DNA of 64,000 nucleotides. Source: Mauremys mutica. Taxonomy: Eukaryota > Chordata > Testudines > Geoemydidae. A program made the translations under genes and the position numbers. Location of the stretch: assembly GCF_020497125.1 (NCBI RefSeq), contig NC_059093.1, forward strand, positions 22,689,301 through 22,753,300, in the 5' to 3' direction. Of this stretch, positions 36,631-46,824 are shown piece by piece. How positions within the stretch are numbered: position 1 is the stretch's first letter; every line of letters begins with the position of its first letter. The notes beneath the pieces were generated by a model. That model made no database searches. It saw nothing but the letters and a program-made list of their open reading frames with translations, and was not told the origin of the DNA.

Positions 36631-37146
36631 TAGGGCTCCGTGTCTGTCACAGAGGTTGCAGAAGTCACAGATTCTGTTACTTTCCGTGACCTCTGTGACT
36701 TCTGCAGGGGCCAGTGTGGCTGATCCCAGGGCCGCCAAGCAGCTGGGTCTGGGGCCAGCCACTCAGCTGGCCCCCAAGACAGCCACACGGGCTGCTGCTG
36801 GAGTGGCCCTGGGGACAGCCATAGCAGCCGCTTCTCTGGCAGCCCCCAATAGTGATCCCGGGGTGGCCGGAGCAGCCGTGGTCCACTGACCCAGGCAGCA
36901 GTCCCTGGGCAGCCAGCCAGAGCAGCCTCAGCCTCTGGCAGCTGGTGCTGCTGGCCCCAGGCGCCTCCCCCCGGCCCCTCCCCACAGCGGCCCCCTCATG
37001 CCCCCCAGCATCATCCCCCCAAGATTTAATAACAGCTATTTTTAGTATAAATCATGGATCGATCAAGGGGGGGTGAATTTTTGTTTGTTGCCTGTGACCT
37101 GTCCGTGACGTCTACTAAAAATACCTGTGACTAAATCAGAGCCTTA
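36631..37146. mobile_element. non-autonomous hAT-like element with 8-bp duplication
   Basis: Imperfect 20-bp terminal inverted repeats (TAGGGCTCCGTGTCTGTCAC and, inverted, TAAGGCTCTGATTTAGTCAC) bound 516 bp. They are flanked by a perfect octamer, ataataat, at 36623-36630 and 37147-37154; the octamer is low-complexity, so some caution is due. The GC-rich interior produces an alanine-rich frame that I do not consider coding. Confidence 0.65.
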
Positions 37147-37154
37147 ATAATAAT

Positions 37155-38099
37155 CCCAGAGAGGAGCTGATTTTGATTAGAAAACTGACAGTCTCAGTCT
37201 CAGATGCCAATTCTATCAGGGCACTTCCCTTTTCAGTTTAAGATGAATAATTTTTGTAGGGTCATTACAGAGAATAATATCACAAAAAAAATCATTTTTT
37301 TCTTTTAAGAATCCTGATAAAAATCCCAATTTGCAGCTCAAACAATCAATAATAAAATGATAGTTCAGGGGGAGAGATTTTTTAGAGAGAGGGGCCAAAT
37401 CCTGGGACTTCTCACCTCACAAAAGTGAGCAGGATTTAGCTGGCAACTCATTTTTTCTGTGCGTGACCAGGGTCCATTCCTCATCTGGACTGCAGCATTT
37501 GGCCCTCAGTTGTACACTCGTGGATAGTGGTTCTGGGACCAAATGCATCTCTGGTGTAATTCCACTGCAGTCGGTGAAGTTACACTAGATTAAATTGATA
37601 CATGAAGCCTAATTTTTACCTCAGAAACATCAGTTCAACTCTGTCTCAAGTCAGTGGGGGATATTTATGGCTTTCTAAGGATATGGTAAAACAAATGGTG
37701 TCACTGAGAGATGAAAATAACGTCTGTGAAACATATAAATCCCTGGAATGCATTTTGATTATAGAGGGTAGGAAAGAAGGTCCTCTCTCCCCCCACCTCC
37801 CATCCGCACATACAGACACTGTTGCTTAAGTGAAGAGTCCACAGCTGAGCATTTGCAACATAAACCAGAGAGACTATCACAGGTATTCCTAGAAACCTGA
37901 TGAGTCACACAGGTACAGCTGGGGAGCTATTCTGTAGTGTACATCTAGCTCCCGTTAACCTTTGTAGTGAGTATCTGATTATGTAAATGGTGTTGACCCG
38001 TACATGGGGTTGTGAAGGAATTTCCCCCCTGGTTAGATTGGCAGACCCCCTTGGAGCTTTTCACCTTCCTCTGCAGCATGGGGCATGGGTCCCTTGCTG
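37155..38099. other. probable intron 1, nothing recognised
   Basis: No exon or repeat could be supported. Confidence 0.5.
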
Positions 38100-38870
38100 G
38101 TTTGAACTAGTAAATGGTAGCTGTTCTTCGGGTGCCTGCTCATGTCCATTGCACATTGTGTGTGTGCTCTCCACATGCACCGGTGCAGAACGTTTTTCCA
38201 CTAGCAGTATCCACAGGGGAGCTGCTCCGGCCCCCTCTGGAGTGGCGCCCGCATGGCACGGTATAGGGGGTGCTGCCGGCTCCCCCCACCCTCAGTTCCT
38301 TCTTGCAGCCAGTGGCGGTGCATGGGATGTTTGCTGCTCTTACTAGCGTTGCTTATGCTTTGTTCGTAGGAACTAGAGTTCTTGTAAAGGGAGTGTTTTA
38401 TAAGGACAAGGTCCAGCTGCGGCCCCACCCAGCCTTCCTACCAAAGGTGGTATCTTCCTTCCACATGAGCCAGGACGTATTACTGCCTGTGCTCTGTCCC
38501 AGACCACACAAGACTGGACGTCCAGGGGGGCTTGGCTTGGCAGAGCTGTATTACAGTCTGTGTATCTGTGCACTCCTACCCGCCTCCACAGGAACTGCTG
38601 GGTCACCTAATGTGGAATGGACATGAACAAGCGCTGGACGAAGAAAAGACGGTTACCTGTTCCGTAACTGTGTTCTTCGAGATGTTGCTCATGTCCATTC
38701 CACGACCCACCCTCCTTCCCCTCTGTCAGTGTTTCCGGCAAGAAGGAACTGAGGGTGGGGGCAGCTTCCAAGTTTACACAGATCCCTGTGTGGGCAGTCA
38801 GGCCATGCTCCTGTCTCAGGGATCCACTCCGGCTTGGGATCCTTGCTGCCCTGCTGCTGTCCTCCCCATG
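38100..38870. repeat. interspersed repeat with internal inverted and direct arms
   Basis: The word 'ctcagttccttcttgc' near 38.29 kb recurs inverted as 'gcaagaaggaactgag' near 38.74 kb, and 'tgctcatgtccatt' appears at both 38.14 and 38.69 kb. The whole is a folded repeat unit, ending about 75 bp before the acceptor of the first coding exon of the BMPR1B-like gene. I cannot assign the family. Confidence 0.55.
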
Positions 38871-38943
38871 AGGTGATCAACTGAGGTCTGTGTGGTGACA
38901 GAACTGGTTTGTAACAGGCCTGTCTTTCACATTCTCCTCTCAG

Positions 38944-39113
38944 GCTTGCTGGCAGACTTGTCTGAGGATCTGACAGAGGCGAAGCACAGGGACTACCCAG
39001 AAGAACACAGGCAGATCAGAATCACGCCTCTCCTGCAGCAATGGGCTGGCTGGAAGCATCAAACTGGCAGCTTCACGTTTCCTTGATCGTGCTACTCTCC
39101 ATGCACACGAAGG
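38944..39113 (+). CDS. BMPR1B-like: BMPR1B-like receptor, exon with 5' UTR, ATG and signal peptide
   Basis: BMP type I receptors are single-pass serine/threonine kinases that bind BMPs with type II receptors and phosphorylate SMAD1/5/8. This exon has an acceptor (cattctcctctcag) at 38943, 97 bp of 5' UTR, and ATG at 39041. It encodes MGWLEASNWQLHV followed by the hydrophobic core SLIVLLSM and HTK, a signal peptide. It ends phase 1 at a gtaagg donor. From memory, the alternative N-terminus of BMPR1B begins MGWLE and has the same pattern, which supports both start and family. The split codon G/CC joins to the exon at 52932 as Ala. Later exons give the ectodomain; membrane and kinase exons would lie beyond 64 kb. 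Introns are filled with transposons. Orthology to BMPR1B proper versus a paralogue is open; I favour a paralogue. Confidence 0.82.
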
Positions 39114-41362
39114 GTAAGGAGAAAAAAGTGTTCCGCAATGTAATTCTGACAGGGTGGTGAGCTGAAAGATAACGGCTAACTGTTCAATTTTATTATGAAA
39201 GGAAAAGTTTAGCATGGAAAATCGCAGCTTAAGAATTTCCAAACCACAGTGCAGTCTGGGAAAGTACAGCATTTTAGCTGTCAGTATGGCGCTCCTGGAG
39301 CGCACCCCGAAGGATCCTCTTGCGCACCCCACTTTGGAGACCACTGTGTTAAACAGTTCAACTTCCTGTGACTCACCTACAGTCCTTCAGTATTGGACGT
39401 GTGGTTTGTTTTGGGGGATTTTTTTTTTTAGTGCTTTAGGGAATCTTACACTGGCTCCCTAATAGGACATGATACAGTTAAACCAAATAGCCAGAAGAAA
39501 CAGCAGTAGTACTTTTGTAGAGTCAATTTGCTCACAATGATTTAATGTGTTTTATGAAGGTAGTAATCAGTAGGAGAAAATTAATTTCATGAGTCTGCTC
39601 TGTGCACTGAGCCCAAATAACATTGTGGATCCCAACACCCTGAACTATGGTGAAGTTCAGCTCAAGGTCCCACCTTCCCTGTTGACAACTAGCTTGGAAT
39701 ATGGTTCTTAACTGAGTGATTTGGACCCATCTCCAGTTTATATTGGGGAAGCTGTTTATGAAGCATAGACGCCATCTTACTTCTTAAAACTCTGTGTAGT
39801 AATTGAGTAAATCTTGCAAAGTTAAGGTGAAGCTTCAAAATCCAATTCTGTATCTTGGTTACAAGTACTGCGTTAAAACTGCCCAATATGGAACCCGAGT
39901 GAGGTTGTGTCTGACATTTTATTTGTCCTCAATTCTTTTTAAAGTTTGGGGATAGCAATGCAAACTGCGCTTCCTGTCAAACGGAGTAAGTCAGTGCCAC
40001 TTGCTCTTGAATTCACCCATCTTTTCAGCCAGAGATATGTTTTGTACCTCAGCACCCACTAACTACTTACAGATTCTTTTCCTTGCTTGGTGTTTCCACA
40101 CAGTCAGTTCAGAGGATGGTTATAGTAGGAGGTAAGAGAATGAGACTTTATTGCATGTCAAAAAGCAGCATCCCTGTTCAGCATGTGTGTGGTAGCCCAA
40201 CAGGAGCTGCAGGCAGTTCAATTCATTCCCTATTTTGGCAGCTAACCAGTACACTAATTTATACTGTTAGTTATTTAGTTACATAAAACACTGACTTGCT
40301 GATTGGCCTGGTGACTTGGCAGGGTGGCATTTGCCTCAGAGGAGTTAAAATTCTTGCGAATGGTTGAGCAGCTCATTCGGCAACATATGGAAATGTCAGC
40401 GCATCACTGAAGTCCATGAGACTTTTGGGCATTGGGTGTCACTTCCCATCAAATAACTCAGCACACTGTGTTGGTGTTTTCTGGCGAGATGAACTGATGC
40501 ACCCACCCAACCCTTGCTGGGTACAGCTTAAGTCAGGATAAGTTATGTGAGATAAGTGCCAGTGTGGACAGTGCATCTCCTGCCAACATAGCTACCGCCA
40601 CATGTGTGGCCTGGAGTAATTAAGTCGAAGGGAGAGCTCTCTCCCGTCAGCTGAGAATGTCTACTCTAGCAGCGCTACAGCGGCACAGCTGCATTGGTGC
40701 AGCTGCGTCCCCATAAGCTCTGTAGTGCAACTGTAGCCTCTGTCACCAAGGGAAGAGGCAGTGAGTGCTGGCGAACAGGGACTTGTGGAAAGATTCAGGA
40801 TGGATTAATCAGAGAGCCAAATATCAGAAATGTGCCGTACGTTTGTAATGTCAAGTGTATGTGTATAATCACTTGCCTGCACAGAGGACACAATTTGTGT
40901 CAACTACGGTAGCGTGTATTTAAATTCTGCATGCCTGAACTTCACAGCTGGCTTGGGATTCATTTGAAAATATGTCCTTAGGAGAGGGGAGATGACACAA
41001 CTCATGTCATGCAACTGAAAAAGAAATGTCTCAAATATAAATCTAGTTCAAAAAGGCCTTGTTACTCTGCGGTGCAGTCCAAACTGATACTGAATTTTAC
41101 TTCTAGCCATGAACAGCTAAAACACAATTAGTTGGAAGGGCAGTGGCACTTGTGTATAATGTCAGCGCAGTGTTTTGTAAGTTTGGCTCATACATGTCAT
41201 AATTATATTTTAATATGCAGATATAGTCTCTGCTTTTTGGGAAAAAATCCAGTTGATATTTTGATTTTTGTAGTTAGTATTTTCTCCTGAATACGAGTGA
41301 GATGGTCCTGGATCACTTTTTAATTGGAATAGGGAAGAGGAGCTGTGATGATTTATCAGTTG
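39114..41362. other. intron of the BMPR1B-like gene, left part
   Basis: No further exon seen. At about 40.49-40.70 kb there is a decayed copy of the 'gtgtggacag...agcgctacagcggcac' type of repeat related to the blocks at 54.43-54.92 kb. Confidence 0.5.
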
Positions 41363-41365
41363 TAT

Positions 41366-41529
41366 GGGAGCAATAGCTCAGTTTTTTGAGCATTGGCCTG
41401 CTAAACCCAGGGGACCATTTAGGGAACTAGGGTAAAAATCTTTCTGGGGATGGGTCCTGCTTTGAGTAGGGGGTGGGACTAGATGACCTCCCGAGGTCCC
41501 TTCCAACCCTAATCTTCTATGATTCTATA
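41366..41529 (+). repeat. turtle-type tRNA-derived SINE, B box deleted
   Basis: The head 'ggagcaatagctcag' and 'cattggcctgctaaaccca' match the copy at 50.7 kb, but the B-box stretch is missing: the sequence jumps from CCCAGG to GGACCATTTAGGG. The tail 'ggactagatgacctc' with 'tatgattctat' equals the 3' end of the CR1 at 24.5 kb. Confidence 0.8.
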
Positions 41530-42025
41530 CTACTAATATTTTTATTTTGATTTCCTGCCCCATGAGCCAGATGTCTGAAAATATTTGACTGGAACATTTT
41601 AAAAGTTCAGTCCTTATCCACAAATAACAATGTGATATAGTCCGAAAACCTGCTTTGTGAAGGCTTGTTGAATGAGGACTTAGTTTAAAAATCTGTGTTC
41701 CAGTGAGCCACAAAGAGAACATCTATTAATGTTAATTTGTTGCATATAGGCTGGATTTAAAAATATGATAAATACATATGTAACCCTTTTTAGAGATATA
41801 GAAGCAGATCATAATGCAAATATAATTTATTTTAAAAAGAAAATAATATTAATCATAGCTACGGGAAAGTAGAGAATACATCAGATGCAGTGAATTCCAT
41901 GTGTAAATTGGTTTTAATTTCTGATTTTGCTAAGATTAAAAAAAAAAGCAGCTATGTGACTCTGGGGAAGGCAAGTTTATTGTGCATCAAATGCAAATGC
42001 TTCACAATGAGTTTTTGGTTTGGCT
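41530..42025. other. intron, AT-rich, nothing recognised
   Basis: No exon or repeat supported between the SINE and the hAT-like composite. Confidence 0.5.
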
Positions 42026-42477
42026 TTCAGGAGCATGGGCGCCAACTTGTATGGGTTCCTGGGGCTAAAGCCCTAGGAATATTCACATTCAGGGGCTCTG
42101 CTCCACCAATATTTGGAGCTAGGTTTCTCCCCTGCTTGGAGCACCCTTCCCACCCCCGCTTCTCCCCCGCCGCCACCGCCGCCACCAGGACTGGAGCTTC
42201 CCCCGCCCTCCCCGCCCCGGAGCTTCCCTCCCTGAACGTAAAGAGCGCGCAGCGCGCGTCTCTCTCCCTTGCTGCTGCAGCTGCTGCCACCGCCTAAGGG
42301 CTACAGCATAAGAGCAGTGCAAGCTGCTGGTGCTGTAGCACCTCAGGAGGGGGAGGGGAGGGGGCCGTGCCGTGCTTGGCAGCCCTCCCCTCCCCTGCCC
42401 CTACCTGGAGGACACGCGAAGGGGACTTCCGGCCAGGAGACGGGCATCACTCACCTTAGCAGCTGCTGGGGCTTCCA

Positions 42478-42965
42478 TGAGTGTTTGACCCTATGATTCC
42501 CCCCCTGCCCCAGCCCCAGCCCCCACTCCTGCCCAACGCTGGGGAAGGGGCAACCCCGTCCCCTCGCACCGTCCCCCAGTGAAGCTATGGTGAGGGGCAG
42601 CAGGCTGCAGCAGGGGTCAGGGAGGCAGGAAGCCATATGTGAAGGCAGTGCCCCTCCCCTCCAGCATCCACCCACCACAGGGGAGATGGGAGAGGGGGTT
42701 CATAGACCTACCTGAGCAGCTGGGGCTTGGGTATATTTTGTGACAACTTGCCCTTCCTGTCCCGTCCCCCCCCAGCCACCACCCTGCAGCCCCTCCACTC
42801 CTGCCCCATGCTGGGCAAGGGGCAGCCCCATCCCCCATCCACAGTGAAGTTATGGTGAGGGGCAGCAACATGGAAGGCCACCTGTGATGGCAACCCCCCA
42901 CCCCACCCCGTAGTACCCATCATAGGGGAGGGGAGTGAGCTTTCTGGACCTGAGAGGGGCCCTAG
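42478..42965 (+). repeat. tandem GC-rich units inside the composite
   Basis: Two imperfect units of roughly 240 bp share 'actcctgcccaacgctgggg' (second unit: 'actcctgccccatgctgggc'), 'gtgaagctatggtgaggggc' (second unit: 'gtgaagttatggtgaggggc') and a terminal 'cataggggaggggag'-type segment. They form a short tandem array. Frames in it are composition artefacts. Confidence 0.6.
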
Positions 42966-43338
42966 GAGCATGTGCAGTGACTGTGGTGCAGAGTGAGTGT
43001 GCCGTGGGGGGTAGGGGGGAGAGGAGGGGTCCCTCCCCTGGAGCTTGCTGCTGCCAGTGGTGGTGATGGGGAGTCCTCTCTGGCCCTAGCCCTGGGGCAG
43101 CCTGTCTGCACCCCAAGTTCCTCATCCTCAGCCCTGCCCCACCCCAAAGCCTGCACCCCCAGCACCGAGCACGCTCCTGCACTGTGAACCTCTCATCCCC
43201 AGCCCCACCCCAGAACCCTCACCTGAGGGGAAAAACGTGCAACTTAAATTTGGTGGTCAGTTTGGAGTATCATTGTATTTAGCACAATATTTGATTATTT
43301 TACACCCTTCAAAGTATGTAACTGGTCGTATACAGCTG

Positions 43339-44061
43339 TTACGAAGTGGGAATGTGCTTATTGTTTTCTCTGAATACTATCTGTGTGCCTCAGTTTCCTC
43401 AATGCATTTCTTAAGGCTCTAGATGGTGGGTTAAGGGGGTGTGATTGTTGTAAAGCCCTAGAGGGCCAGTGTGATGCTGTCTGCACAGAGAATGGCCGAC
43501 ACCCTGTCTCCAGGCAACTGATGGCCCGGGCCCCTCCTCTGCAAAGGTGCCAGCTGAAGGTGTTGGAGACAAAGAGATCAGGTGACCTCCTGGCCCGGGA
43601 AAGGAACTGAGCAGAGAGGAGTCGGGGCTGGAGGGGGTTTGGGAGTCTGGAGTTGGCTGGGGACCAGGTGTGAAGTGCAGACAAGGGGGGTCTGGCTCAC
43701 TGCCCCCAGAATGGACCCGGCCGAGGGGTCCGGTTCACTGTACCTACAAGCTCTGTTTTAGACCCTGTTCCTGTCAACGAATAAACCTCTGTGTTACTGG
43801 CTGGCTGAGAGTCACGTCTGACTGCGCAGTGGGGGGGGCAGGACCCTGTGGCTTCCCCAGGACCCCGCCCGGGCGGACTCGCTGTGGGAAGCGCACGGAG
43901 GGGCAGAGGATGCTGAATGCTCCAAGGTCAGACCCAGGAGGTGAAGCCGTGGGAGCTTCTTGCCCTGAAAAAAGTCTGCTCCAAGGGAGAGGAGGCTCCC
44001 CAAAGTCCTGACTGGCTTGGTGGGGAGCAGTTTCCAGAGCAGCGCCCAGGGACTCCGTGAC
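43339..44061 (+). mobile_element. endogenous retroviral LTR, plus strand, inside the composite
   Basis: It runs from TGTTACGAAGTGGGAATG to GGGACTCCGTGACA with a polyadenylation signal 'cgaataaacctctgtg' near 43.78 kb. It is the same family as the cleaner solo copy at 59283-59953. The tetranucleotides on either side do not match, in keeping with a rearranged insertion. Confidence 0.8.
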
Positions 44062-44065
44062 ACCC

Positions 44066-44490
44066 GGTACCCACCACAGGGGAGGCGAGTGGGCTTTCTG
44101 GACCTGAGAGAGTCCCTAGGAGCATGTGCAGTGACTGTGGTGCAGAGTGAGTGTGCTGCGGGGGAGGGGTCCCTCCCCTGGAGCTTGCGGCTGCCAGTAA
44201 CCGGGGGGGGGGGGAAAGTCCTCTCTGGCCATAGCCCTGGGGCAGCCTGTCTGCATCCCAAGTTCTTTATCCCCAGCCCTTCCCCACCCCAGTCCCTGCG
44301 CCCCCAGCACCCCAGCCCTGAGCACCCTCCTGCACTGTGAACCCCTCATCCCCAGCCCCACCCCAGAGCCCTCACCTGAGGGGAAAAACGTGCAACTTAA
44401 ATTTGGTGGTCAGTTTGGAGTATCATTTTGTTTAGCATGATACTTGACTATTTTACACCCCTTTAAAGTGTATAACTAGTTGTATACAGC
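44066..44490 (+). repeat. second copy of the segment at 42.91-43.34 kb
   Basis: From 'cccaccacaggggaggcgag' through 'ggagcatgtgcagtgactgt' to 'gtatacagc' this repeats the sequence left of the first LTR, and it is again followed by an LTR start (TGTCACAAAGTGGG at 44491). The block plus LTR has therefore been tandemly duplicated. Confidence 0.75.
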
Positions 44491-45375
44491 TGTCACAAAG
44501 TGGGAATGTTCTTAATGTTTTCTCTGACTACTGTGTGGGTGCCTCAGTTTCCTCTCTGCATTTCTCAAGGATCTAGATGGTGGGATAAGGGGGTGTGATT
44601 GTTGTAGAGCCCTAGAGGGACAGTGTGAGCTGTCTGCACAGAGAATGGCTGAAACCCTGTCTCCTGGCAACTGATGGCCTGGGCCGCTCTCCTGAAAGGT
44701 GCCAACTGAAGGTGTTGGAGAACAGAGAGATCGGGTGGCCTCCTAATGCCTGGAAAAGAGACAAAGGCCAGAGGAGGGAGTGTCAGTGCCTGTGTGGACT
44801 TCTGGGAAGTGCATGGTGTGGAAGGGGATGCTGTGATGCTTTGGAACAACTCTATACAAAGCCAGTCAGGACTCTGGAGGAGCCTCTTCTCTCGGAGCGT
44901 ACTGTCTCCAGGGAAAGAAGCTTACACCTTCCTGGGTCTGACCTCGCAGCATTCAGCCCTTCCACATCATGCACTTTCCACAGCGAGTCTGCCCAGGCGG
45001 GTCCTGGGGCAACCAGAGGTCCCTGCACCCCAACTCCGCAGTCAGATGTGACTCTCAGCCAGACAGTAAAACAGAAGGTTTATTAGATGACGGGAAAACA
45101 GTTTAAACAGAGCTTGTTGGTACAGAAAACAGAACCCCTCTGTCAGGTCCATCTTGGGGGGTGGGGAGCCCAGAACCAAGTTCTGGGTCTCTCCCCATTT
45201 CCCCAGCCAGCTCCAAACTGACACACCCTCCTCTGGCCTCTGTGTCTCTTCCGGACAAGGAGGCCACCTGATCTCTTTGTCCCCAACACCTTCAGCTGGC
45301 ATCTTGCAGGGGAAACTGAGGCACCCACACAGTATTCAAAGAAAATATTAAGAACATTCCCACTTCATCACAACA
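44491..45375. mobile_element. LTR fragments in opposing orientations
   Basis: 44491 to about 44765 is the start of the LTR family on the plus strand. From about 44848 to 45375 the same family runs on the minus strand, ending at 'cattcccacttcatcacaac', the reverse complement of its 5' end. The plus copy is cut off by the minus copy. Confidence 0.7.
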
Positions 45376-45865
45376 GGTGCAACAAAATATAATACTGTAC
45401 ATTGAAGTAGGCAAGTGCTGCTTCTGACTTTCCACTTTTAATTGACCCTTGTAATCTTGTGGCGCTGACGCGTTGTAGCTTCATTTTATATCGGCTTACA
45501 GGGCGGGAGAGGGGGGGCACCACCATTTTGGGCCCCACCAAAAATTATACAAACCTGCCGCCTATGTTCAGGAGTGCTGAGTACTCGAAGCTTGGAGCCT
45601 CTGGTAATTGGCTGAGCCTTAATCAGTGGGCGGGGCATTCACTCAGGCCAGGGCTTTATAAAGCCGCGCACAAGCAACCAGGGAGCTTTGCGAACAGTGG
45701 CTGCTAACAGGGAGTTTCGCAAGGGAGTTGGGAGGGGAGAGGGAAGGGAGCGGGAGTCCCTTGCCGGCCGTAACCCCTTCCCCATGGGCCCCCCCTAAAA
45801 CCTGTAAACCGAACCACATTCCAAAACTCCTTTCTGTAAACCACCCTTCCACTAACTAGGAGACA

Positions 45866-46789
45866 ATGCAGGCAGAAGCCCAGCAGCAGAGTGGGGGCTA
45901 TCCAGTTTATTGCGCTGAGTGTTGCATGTATGATTACCTGCCCTGTGGGCGGGTGGCGTATGTGTGCAGTCGGTGGAAGGAGCTCCTGGCCCTCAGAGAC
46001 CATGTACGGACTTTGGAGGCCAGGGTGGCGGAACTGGAGGAGCTAAGAGAGGCAGAGAGGTATGTTGATGAGACTTTCTGGGACACTGTAGAATTGTCCC
46101 ACCTCCGCTCAGACAGCTCCTGTGCTGTTGAGGAGGAAGAACGGCCCAGGGAAGTAGAGCAGTCAATGGGAGCAGAGGGAAACCTTCCCGTAGTTGGGAC
46201 CCTCCTTCCAGATGGTGCTGGGGTTGCCTCTCGCACTGAGGTTGCCTCTCCGGGGGAGGGAACTCCAGTTTCTAGGAAAAGGCAGCTGTTAGTAATGGGA
46301 GATTCGATTATTAGAAATGTAGATAGCTGGGTCTGTGATGACCGGGAGAACCGTATGGTGACTTGCCTGCCTGGTGCGAAGGTTGCGGATCTCTCGAGGC
46401 ATCTAGATAGATTTATGTGTAGTGCTGGGGAGGAGCCGGTGGTCGTGGTACATGTAGGTACCAATGACATAGGGAAGGGTAGGAGAGATGTCCTGGAAGC
46501 CAAATTTAGGCTGCTAGGGAAGAGACTGAAATGCAGGACCTCTATGGTGGCATTTTCAGAAATGCTCCCAGTTCCACGCGCAGGGCCAGGTAGGCAGGCA
46601 GAGCTTCAGAGTCTCAATGTGTGGATGAGATGATGGTGTAGAGAGGAGGGGTTCATGTTCATTAGGAACTGGGGAAACTTCTGGGATGGGAGGATCCTAT
46701 ACAGGAGAGATGGGCTCCACCTAAACCAAAGTGGAACCAGACTGCTGGCACTTAACATTAAAAAGGTTGTAGAGCAGATTTTAAACTAG
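45866..46789 (+). pseudogene. CR1 ORF1 with SGNH/GDSL esterase domain, one nonsense codon
   Basis: CR1 ORF1 proteins are RNA- or membrane-associated chaperone-like factors, and some carry an SGNH esterase. The N-terminus has a cysteine cluster (CAECC, then CGRVAYVC; residues 16-34), then a predicted coiled coil (about 38-65) and an acidic linker. The esterase begins at VMGDSIIRN (Ser of GDS at about 147), with VVVHVGTND (about 194-201). The frame is stopped by TGA at 46631-46633 but continues to TAG at 46787-46789. The read-through part holds DGLHLNQSG, which supplies the catalytic Asp and His. The nonsense codon is a CGA-to-TGA type change. Confidence 0.85.
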
Positions 46790-46824
46790 GAGATGGGGGA
46801 AAGCCGACTGCTGCAGAGGAGCGT

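Larger units (their letters stand above)
42034..45566. mobile_element. 3.5-kb hAT-like composite element with 8-bp duplication
   Basis: The perfect octamer ttcaggag lies at 42026-42033 and at 45567-45574. Immediately inside are imperfect inverted ends, CATGGGCGCCAACTTGTAT and, inverted, CATAGGCGGCAGGTTTGTAT. Octamer duplications with such ends are typical of hAT transposons. The left part (42.1-43.3 kb) is GC-rich and internally repeated; the right part holds LTR copies in both directions. No transposase is visible, so it is a non-autonomous host for nested insertions and duplications. Confidence 0.72.

Noticed and set aside
36656..36889. Alanine-rich 77-codon frame
   Set aside because: It lies wholly within a hAT-like element with inverted ends and a target duplication. 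The composition is a GC effect.
43339..45375. A provirus with two LTRs flanking an internal region
   Set aside because: The internal block also occurs left of the first LTR and has no gag, pol or env. Tandem duplication explains it better.
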